A stretch of DNA of 12,182 nucleotides, from NCBI GenBank assembly GCA_026770585.1, contig MU646313.1:365658-377839 (forward strand). Reading direction: 5' to 3'. Below are positions 1 to 9,100 of the stretch, piece by piece. The first letter of the stretch is position 1. Every line of letters starts with the position of its first letter. Both the position numbers and the translations under genes were made by a program. This DNA is from Baffinella frigidus. Taxonomy: Eukaryota; Cryptophyceae; Cryptomonadales; Baffinellaceae. The notes under the pieces were generated by a model. That model did no database searches. It saw only the letters and a program-made list of their open reading frames with translations, and had not been told where the DNA came from.

Positions 1-76
1 GTCTGGGTCTATGATGTGGGCAGGCTGCAAGCATTGATGCAGACCATTCTGAAAGGAGAGGTGTGTGGCTGGGCAG
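1..76 (+). other. Intron 3' end at the window edge
   Basis: Non-coding tail of an intron ending gggcag. It shares ggctgcaagc, the agaccattctga stretch and tgtgtggct with the 3' end of the intron at 4853-4975, showing that introns were copied along with the RCC1 exons. Confidence 0.7.
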
Positions 77-154
77 GCGAATCTCGGAGCGGTGGATCTG
101 GACGGAAAGGCTGTGGCGATCTCTACTGGATACTATCACAGCTGCACGCTTTTG
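77..154 (+). CDS. Exon 1: RCC1 B half-repeat (block 1)
   Basis: 78 nt, phase 0-0, after acceptor gggcag and before donor gtgagg. It encodes ANLGAVDLDGKAVAI, then a turn and HSCTLL, the second half of an RCC1-like blade. The usual LPAVDL has become LGAVDL. The partial intron at 1-76 resembles the intron before exon 18 (shared stretch around agaccattctga), so exon 1 is the counterpart of exon 18 in the second block. The window opens inside an intron, so the blade's first half lies upstream. Confidence 0.85.
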
Positions 155-3100
155 GTGAGGGGTGCAGTGTGGTCCAGGGGTTCCATTGTTCAGATGCACT
201 AAGTCTGGTGAGGGTTGTCTGCGCGTAGAGTACATGGGTCCGAGTCTTGATCTTGCCTGTGACGGACGCAAACATATACGCTTGTCGAGGCGGTTTGATG
301 GTGGAGACAGGAAGGGAGGGTTGCGCGGGTAAGCGCGGCAAGCGTGGTGGCTGGGAGGGCTGGGCAGTGAGATGCTGATCGGAGTGAGCGAAACGAAGGG
401 GGCTGCGAGAGTATGGGAGTGCAGGTGGGAAGAAGGAAAGACAAGATGTTGCAACCAATGATGTGTGACGATTGTGGGGTGCAGGAGGGCGGCTTCGTCA
501 AGTGTTGGGGCCACAACGGTCAAGGGCAGCTGGGCTATCAAGACACAAGCCAGCGCGGGGACGGGGCACGCGAGATGGGGGCAAGCACCCCTCCCATGCT
601 GGTGGCTCTGATTCGTCTTGAAGTGTACGCAGAGGCTGCGATTGTGGCATGACTGAAGTGGGGTTGAGCATTGGTGCTGGGGGTGGCAGGCAAAGCTGCC
701 CGCCGTGGATTTGAACGGGAAGGCTGTGGCGATCAGTTGTGGGAGGTTGTACACCTGCGCGCTCATGGTAACTTCTCCGGGAGAAGTAAAGAGAGAGGGG
801 TAAAGAGAGGTTGATGTGTGTTAACCCCCCCAAAACACTGCTAGATGAAGGCATGGATCGATGCAGTTGTGGAGGAGATTTCTCGAGTGTCAAAATGGGT
901 CTGTGGAGTGGACGGTTTGTGATGGTTGGGGGGCGCAGTGCTGGATGCTAGGCAGTGAGATTCTCAGTGGTGGAGTGTGGGAGATTGGTAATGTTTTGGT
1001 TGGGGTGCAGGAGGGCGGCTTCGTCAAGTGCTGGGGGCAAAACGACTACGGCCAGCTGGGCTACTCCGACACCCGCCAGCGCGGCGATGGGGGGGGGGAG
1101 ATGGGGGCAAGCACCCGCTGCCCTCACGAACCACTTGTTGTGCCAGAACTTATAGTCGGGGTTTCGCCGGGGTGGACTTGCTGAGAGAAGGTTTGTGTGG
1201 CGTGGCAGGTGTACCTTCCGGCCGTGGATCTGGACGGGACGGCTTTACGGATCGTGTCTGGAGACCTCCACACCTGTGCTCTCCTGGTATCGGGTCCAGC
1301 CTTGTGCAGGGTAGCTGTGCGGGGTGCAGATGGTATGCTGCAAGAGGGTGCATTGCTCAGAGAACCAGAGGCAGATGTGCCATGGCTGCGAAACTGCTGA
1401 TCGCGCGTCGACTGGGAAGGCCACTGTTTGGTGGGGGGCGGTCAGCCCGCCGTAGTCAGACCACCCAGATTCGTGACGCGGGTGCGGGATGCAGGTGCGC
1501 GGTGTCGTCAAGTGCTGGGGCCACAACGAGGAGGGCCAACTGGGCTATGGGGACGTCACTCGGCGTGGCGAAGGGGGGGACAGGATGGGGGCAAGCATCC
1601 CTTGCCGTGGCAGAGAAATTTGGTTTGGTGTTTTGCAAATGGTTAATGCCGCGGACTTGTGCGGAGAGGGGGCCGTTGAACCTGACACGCTTAAGAAAGG
1701 GTGTGTGGCTTGGCAGGCCAATCTCCCAGCCGTGGACCTGCACGGTGCTGCTCTCGAGATCACCTTGGGGCCTCGTCACACCTGCGCGCTTATGGTACGT
1801 AGCACGGAGGAGAGGGTGAGATTTGTGGAACAAAGGTAGTCCAGTAGCATTTGAGGGCAGCATGAATGGCATGGCGGCATGCAAGAAGCACAAAGGAGAG
1901 AAAAGGAAGAGGCCAGGGGAGAATGGGAGAACACAGCAAGACCAACCAGCAGCGATGTGAAATGAGAGATGTGAAATGAGAACGCTTTGAACAGGCGGGA
2001 GGCTTCACCAAATGCTGGGGGCAGAACGCGTGGGGCAACCTGGGCTACGGCGACTCTCTTCAGCGCGGAGATCAGGAGTCTGAGATGGGGGTAAGTCGGG
2101 TTTGAAATGGAGGGAAAATATTTCAATCTCCAAGTTGCGGGTTGAAGCGAGAAGAGAGGGGTCGGGGGAGTGGGGGTGGATACAGAGAGGCCATGGTTGA
2201 TTGCAATACCCGGAAACTGTTGGTGTGGGTGGATGAAACATATGCTCACGGATGGGTCTGTGGAAATGCAGGCGCTCCTTCCCGCCATCGATCTTGGTTC
2301 TGCAGTCGCGAGCTGCGCACCGTCTTACTGCGCTCAAGGATTCATCCCTCGAGGATTCGTCCGGGTCATGGGTAAGGCACCATGGCTGGGTGGGCTGACG
2401 CATCGTGGACACATTTTGCAGACTGGGGAACAAAGACTCGATATTTTTTGGATTGCTGTGGATGCACCTTATTGATTCACCATGGTGCATGAAGTCCCCA
2501 TGCATAAGACAATTGCCCCCGTCTCGAGCAGGAGGCTGCGTCCCTTGCTCCGCGGGAACTTACATGGATTCGTCGGAACAAGGTGGCTACAGTCCGGAGT
2601 GTTGGTTTAGCTAAGTGCATCTGAACAATGGAACCCCTGGACCACACTGCACCCCCCCCTCACCAAAATCGCGCAACTGTGATAGTATCCAGCAGAGATC
2701 TGCCACCTGAGTCGTGTGAACTGGTGTGAGTTTGGTTTGAGTTAGTTTTACGTCCTACATAAGTTCATTATCCACTCATATCCACTTAAATATGTGTACA
2801 TATACTTATACACGGTGCCAGAAAGGGGGGGGGGGGTCGACATTTCACTGAAGTCCGAAACAAATTTCGTAGATTTTGACTAAGATCGATTCCGACTGAG
2901 CTGTCAAGTTGGATTTGGAGTTTGCTAGACGTGCCTAACCACATCCCGACCTGAAATCTATTCGGAGAGGCCTCTCCGAATAGATTTGCCCGTTTTCGCT
3001 ACGCGAGTCGCTCGGGCGTTTCCCAGGCGTTTTCACCTGACCTCATCAAATCTTCTGGGGTCGACCTTTCCCTTAAATCTGAAAAATGAAAAATCCATCG

Positions 3101-6100
3101 ATTGGGAGCCCAAGGTGAAAAACCTGTCGAGGATTGACAACATTGACGTTTCGTTGCACGGGGCGTCTTCTTGCATTATCAGTCGGCTGTCAGACGGTCT
3201 TGCGTGCAACGATTTTCTGTTCAGGGACACTCCCCTTGCTGCTCTCTGATGTCTGATCTGAGCAATACAAGAAGCAGGGGTGTGTCTTCCGTGCCCGGTG
3301 GGAAGGTACACGAAGTCGACAGGCTCCGGTTTGAGCCCCTCACTCCCTTTTGAAACCACGGTGCATTGGAGGTGATCAGGGTGGGGTACTCCACACCGGG
3401 ACCATGAGACATGGCTGCGTTTGCAGTGGTGTGATCCGGGTGCAAACATTGATTTCTCTTGGCTCCTACGGGTCCTGGCGTGTCTCCTCACATTTCAAGG
3501 AATTTTACGAGATGGGTCACCCTGTGCAGGAGAGTGTCTCCCCTGCCCTTCCGCGACCTACAGCAACACGACTGGCGCTGGTGATCCTACCTAGCCTTTG
3601 ACTGCGTTTGTTGAACCTTCCGACTCTGCATCTGGCGACCGTGAGCCCCACACGCCATGTTCTAAACCCCTTGGCTTGATCGGCAGTGGAATGCAGTGCC
3701 TGCCCCAGCGGCAAGGTGACGGCCTTCGGCGGCGGTTCCAGAGACCTCTCGGAGTGCGAGTGTCCGGCAGGTTTGATCCTTGGCCCAACAAATAGCCTTG
3801 AGAGTAGGGGAGGAAGACACGCGAACCTGCTAAGAGACTCCATAGCTCGCTAATCAAATCTCGTCGGTTGGATTCTCATTCTGTTCGACGTGTGATGCAG
3901 GGGAGTACGAGGATCCGACCACGTTCCTCTGCGTGGCTTGCCCATGGACGGCCTCTTCTCCGAGCGGGGCCACTTCCATCTCCGCTTCAGCGTGTTCCTC
4001 TCGCGTTGTTCGGGCGTGTTCGTCTGTGGTTTCCAAAGGGGGATTTTCGAGGTCGACGTGTGTTCATACCACCGACGGCACGCTCAAGTGCTGGGGCCTC
4101 AACGATCATGGCCAGCTGGGGCTGGGCGACAACTCGTGGCGGGGCGATGGTGTGGGGGAGATGGGGGTCAGCACCCCACTCCCGCGTCACGAGGCGGCGT
4201 TGTCTCATGATAACGAAACTTGTGCCGAGACTGCCAGCCAGCGAGGGGACAGACTTGCTAAAACACATGCGCGGGGACTGGCAGGCGGACCTCCGCTCGG
4301 TGGATCTGAACGGAACAGTCTTCGCAATCGCATCGGGCCATCAACACTTCTGTGCACTTCTGGTAACGGGTTGTTGCATGGGTGCAGTGCTGGGAGTAGG
4401 AGAGATAGAGGGATACAGGCGCTTGTTTTGTGTCGATCGGGCTGAGCGATTGACGGTGAGGGGGGATGCAGGAGGGCGGCTTCATCAAGTGCTGGGGCTA
4501 CAACGGATACGGGCAGCTGGGCTACGGAGATACGCGCCAGCGCGGTGACGAGGGTGGCGAGATGGGGGTGATCATCCCCCTCTGGGAAAGTTATCGCTCG
4601 TGGTCTTTGCAGTGCAGAAGCGTCGGGCGTGTGTCGGGAATGGTTTCACTGACGTGGAGTTGTGTGGCCTGGCAGGCGTACCTGCCCGTTGTGGTTTTGG
4701 GTGGACGAACGGCAATTGCAATCTCTGCTGGCTTCCGTGAAAGTTGCGCGATTCTTTCGAGTGGCCTCGTCGTGTGTTGGGGCTACAACGGATGGGGACA
4801 GCTGGGCTACGGTGATACCATCCAGCGCGGCGACGGGGATGGAGAAATGGGGGCAAGCACCCCCTTCCGGCACGGTCGCAGTTGAGTGTCTGGGATGTGG
4901 GATGCAGGGGCTGCAAGCTTCTGCTTGCACCGTCTTCTGCAGACCATTCTGACAGGTGAGTGTGTGGCTGTGCAGGGAAGCCTCCCAGCGGTGGATCTGG
5001 ACGGGAAGGCTGTTGCGATCTCGCATGGAATGCATCACGTTTGCGCCATTCTGGTCTCGGGTGCAGTTCGTTCGAGGGGTTGTATGGGTCGGATGCTCTT
5101 TTCTTCCCCCGGATCGTCTACGCAGCTCCATAAGCTCCATAAGCTCCATAAGCTCCATAAGCAGAGCACAGGGGCCCGGTTCCACACCATCATTGAATGA
5201 GAGAGGGTTCAATTTCTCGCGGATGCACTCAGGGGGAGCTTGTTTCTTGCAGTCAAGGGGGATTTTCTTGGGGAAGGGCTGGTCAGGGAGATGCTCTACC
5301 GACTCACCGAGGAGAAGGGTTCTGCGGCAAGGGAAGAGGTTCCCAGAGAGGTTCAGTACACGAACAACGAAGTTGTGACGTCACTTACGGGGAACGACGT
5401 GGTGATTTTGAGTGGGCGCTGCAGGAGGGCGGCTTCGTCAAGTGCTGGGGACACAACGCGCAAGGCCAGCTGGGCTACGGGGATACCATCCAGCGCGGCG
5501 ACGGGGGTGGCGAGATGGGGGCACACATCCCTTCCCGTGTCTCTGACTTTGAGATTGTTTGAAATGCGGTGCGTGAGCGGGGACACATCGTTGTCCTGGA
5601 GTTTCTCAAGGGTCGTGTGGCTTTTTGGCAGGTCAATCTTCCGGCCGTGGATCTCAACGGGGAAGCCTTGGCGATCAGTTGTGGCGTTTCTTACTCCTGC
5701 GTGCTCCTGGTAACTTATCCGGGAGAAGGGACGAGGGAGGGGTACGGAGAGGATGGTATTGTGCATGGTCCCTGGCTGGTTCAAAGGAGAGCGTAGAAGC
5801 GAGGAGAAAGGTGACACAGTCCCAATTTGACAAGAGAGAGCTGGTATCCTGGACGGAGCGCAGTGCTGGGGTGCTGTTCGTAGCTGGGATTCTCAGCATT
5901 GGAGCGCTCAATGAATGAGATTCTAATGCGAGGTGGGGCGCAGGAGGGCGGCTTCGTCAAGTGCTGGGGCGCCAACGGGTTTGGGCAGCTTGGGCAGGGG
6001 GACTCCCGCCAGCGCGGCAGCGGCGCGAATGAGATGGGGGCAAGCACCCGACCTCTGTAACGACAGCCTTTGTCGTCGAAGAGTTTTGTGCATGGAGGCA

Positions 6101-9100
6101 GTGAGTATGTGGGGTAAGAACTGCTGGGAATGCTAATGTAGGGTGTTGATAGTTGGGCAGAAGTATCTCCCGGCAGTGGATCTCGACGGGATCGCCATAG
6201 CCGTCACCGCTGGGGACATCCATGTTTGCGTTCTCCTGGTAACGGGTGCAGCACTCTGCAGGGTAGCTCCTGGTATCTCGCACAGCACGTTTCAGGTAGT
6301 GGTGCATAGTCTCTGCAGCAGCTGAACGCTTCACGGACATAGACAAACTGTGTTTGGCATGCAAAAGCTCTAGGGGCGTGGTGTGCAAGCGTTTCGAGCA
6401 GTGGCTTGGGGTTGGAGGGCTGGTCTGTGTGATGAAGAACGGACGAGCGCGGAAAGATGGGTGCGGGAAGGAGCCAGACATTGCAGGGACGATTGAAGGG
6501 GGCGTGGTGTGACGTGACGTGAGGTGGGGGTGCAGGAGGGCGGCTCCGTCAAGTGCTGGGGCTATAACTGGGAGGGTCAGTTGGGCTACGGCGATCAGCG
6601 CTTGCGCGGCGACGGCGGGAGTGAGATGGGGGCAAGCGTCCCCTCCTGCCATTTGAACGAGGCGTTGTGGCTTTGTGAAGGACTTGGTGATGTCCACGCA
6701 GGGCTCTTGCGGGGGGTATTCAAACGTCAATTTGCAAGAGAAAACGGGATTTCGCCGGGGCGGTGTTGCTGAAAGAAGGTTGTCTGGCGTGGCAGGTGTT
6801 CCTCCCGGCTGTGGATCTGGACGGGACTGCCCTCGAGATTTTTGGGAGCTATCGCCGAACCTGCGCACTTCTGGTTTCTCTCCTTAACCACCCCCACATA
6901 ATGCCTCGCCATCTCTTAACCCAAAAGAGGGACCAAAAGAAGGATGGAGTTGGAAGGTGAGAGTTGGAAGGTGGGTTGTGGTGAGTTGTGATGTGATGAG
7001 AAGTGATGATGATGGTGGGCGTGGTAGGCGGGGGGCGCTCTCAAGTGCTGGGGCTACAACGAAAACGGCCAGCTGAGGCAAGAGGACACTGCCGTCCGAG
7101 GCGACAACGCGGGCCAGATGGGGGCAAGCATCCCTTTCCTCGTGGATGTTGGGATGAAAGGATGGTTTTCGTTTGAACCCGAACGATCCCTGTTCTGTCA
7201 CGCCTCCCTGAAGATTTTGGCCCAGAGAGGCTGAGAAATGCCCCATCCCTGCAAGATCGAGCTTTTGCCTCACATCAACACCACACGGATTGACGTTGCG
7301 GGGGACTACAGGCGAACCTCCTAGCGGTGAGTGTGTCGGTCGCTACCTGCATCTTCCCGACGACCGCTTGCGGAGCCGGATCATTCAAGAACCACACGGG
7401 GCCAGGTCTGTCTCAAAGGCTCATCCCGCCTCGCCGATTTCGCCCACCCGGGCACCGTTGTCGCCCCTAAGTTGACTGATTTGTACCGGAAACCCCGTAT
7501 GTCCACTCGAGGATAGTGCGATGACTCATTTGTGAAGCTGGAACCTTCCGTGCCTTCCTGAACCTTTCTCGGGAGGGCGAAAAATGCCTTGGTTGTGCAG
7601 GTTCACCATCCCATGAGAGATTGTTTTTTGGGGGGTATTCAATTCCCTTCTTCCTGCTGAAACATTCCTTGATCGCTCTACACTCCCAATCGAGCAGGCG
7701 AGTGCATTCCATGCGGTGTCGGGAACTTCTCGACTTCTGGCAGAGGTAACTTCCCCCCTTTTCCCCCTTTGGAGATTTCAAAATCCGAGTTGAAAGGAAA
7801 AGAGAACCGAGATGGTCCACTGAAACACCTCCACGCCTTTTTTTGCGAGCAAGCGCGTGCCCCCGTGCCTAGGACCCAATATTTCAAAACGGAAGGAGTG
7901 AGAAAGAACGCCTAAACTTCCGCCCGCCTGGTTTTCGAGCAGACGACTGCCTCCCGTGCTCCGCTAGAACCTACTCGAATCTGTCTGGCAGCGCATCGTG
8001 CTTGTCTTGTCCGGAGGAGACCTTCCAGGACGCAGCGGGGTCTGTGGCGTGCCGCGCCTGCCCTGCCAACTCGCTGTCTGCCAAGGGGAGCGTGACGATC
8101 TCCAACTGCTGGTGCGCGGCTGGGTTCGCGTACGACAGCGGCGCAGGCACCTGCTCGCCCTGCTCTGCGGGCACGTACAAGGCTGCGGCCGGCAGCGTGG
8201 CGTGCAGCAGGTGCCTCGGAGGCTCCGTCGGTGCCGGGAATGGCACAGGGTGCGAGTGCCTCGCAGGCCACGGGGTGTACCCCAGCTGCGTCTGCTGGCC
8301 CGGGACCTACTTGGATGCTGGCGCCTGTGTGGACTGCCCAGGTCATTGCCCCCCCGCCTCCAGTCGATTTTTTCCCACCATGAAAGTCACCACACCGAAC
8401 ATTGCTCTCGGGAAACGCCCGTGCTCATTTTGTCCTGGAAATAGATAGAGATGCTAAAAACAACTTTTCTCCAGCATTCGTTTCTCCGAAAACTGCTCTG
8501 ACAGGTTGCATTTGTGTATGGCGAGCGCAGCTGACACGGATTCTTCAAGCGGGGGTCAGAGCATCAGCGACTGTTTCAGCCCACTTTTGGTGCCCCACCC
8601 CTTTCCCCCCCACCGATGTAAGTCGTTTGAACTTGTCTGAGTTTGATTTGAGTTAGGTTACGTCCAATACAAGGACATTATTCACTTGCACCCACTTAAA
8701 TATTTGTACACATAGTCATGCTCGGTGCCCCGACAGGGGGGGGGCGACGTTTCACATTTCATAGATTTTGACTCAGACCGACTCCGACTGAGCTGTCAAG
8801 TCGCATTTGGGGTTTCCTAGACGTGCCCAATTGCATTCCGACCTGAGATCTGCTTGGAGAGACCTGCCCGTTTGCGCTACGAACTTCACTTGGAAGTTTT
8901 GTGGGAGTTATCGCCTGAATAATCAAACCATTTCAAATTTTGAACCGATTTGAGTCGTTGTAACTTGTGTGAGTTTGATTTGAGTTAGTTCTATATAAGT
9001 ACATCATCCTCTCATTCCTCTCATATATTTATACGTTTATTAATACACGTTGCCACGATAGGGACGGGGTCGACATTTCACTTGAGTCCGAACTTGAAGA

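Larger units (their letters stand above)
2583..3277 (+). other. Intron 10 (695 nt), repeat-filled
   Basis: GT-AG intron between two 51-nt exons. I found no coding exon in it. It holds, in order, an inverted RCC1 exon fragment (2614-2700), a full copy of a dispersed repeat (2709-3051) with a 12-G run and a perfect palindrome, and a second partial core of that repeat (3057-3085). The rest, to 3277, shows nothing I recognise. Confidence 0.65.

Noticed and set aside
581-652. Read-through after EMG (ASTPPMLV and similar) as coding sequence
   Set aside because: Seen after most A exons because gcaagcaccc translates to AST, but the following residues differ, stops follow, and the spacing to LPAVDL would break. 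Removing it as a GC-AG intron restores the family motif each time.
1028-1819. 263-codon plus-strand open frame
   Set aside because: It runs through exons 4 to 7 and their introns in the wrong frame for each exon. The RCC1 motifs are in another frame.
2422-2480. Possible phase 1 exon reading GTKTRYFLDCCGCTLL
   Set aside because: The cysteines do not fit the module spacing. Joining exon 9 directly to exon 10 reads better.
2986-3249. 87-codon plus-strand open frame in intron 10
   Set aside because: It starts in the repeat R copy, has no cysteine-module or other motif, and overlaps sequence shared with non-coding repeat copies.
3033-3491. 152-codon minus-strand open frame
   Set aside because: Antisense to exon 11 and to repeat R sequence, with no recognisable domain.
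5957-6868. 303-codon open frame on the minus strand, the longest in the window
   Set aside because: It is antisense to several well-supported RCC1 exons and their introns, is rich in proline, serine and histidine, and shows no domain. GC-rich DNA without minus-strand stops explains it.
485-7123. Regularly spaced direct repeats as a CRISPR array or satellite
   Set aside because: The repeats are protein-coding exons of 78 and 96 nt with splice sites, and spacers vary from 102 to 371 nt.
7912-8346. 144-codon minus-strand open frame
   Set aside because: Antisense to the cysteine-rich exon 27, whose plus-strand frame has regular CxxC spacing.
8502-8530. Frame reading CICVW after an acag, like the CICV of exon 35
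   Set aside because: It lacks the following glycine-tyrosine and the rest of the module. The frame ADTDSSSGGQS from 8531 fits the family and the phases on both sides.
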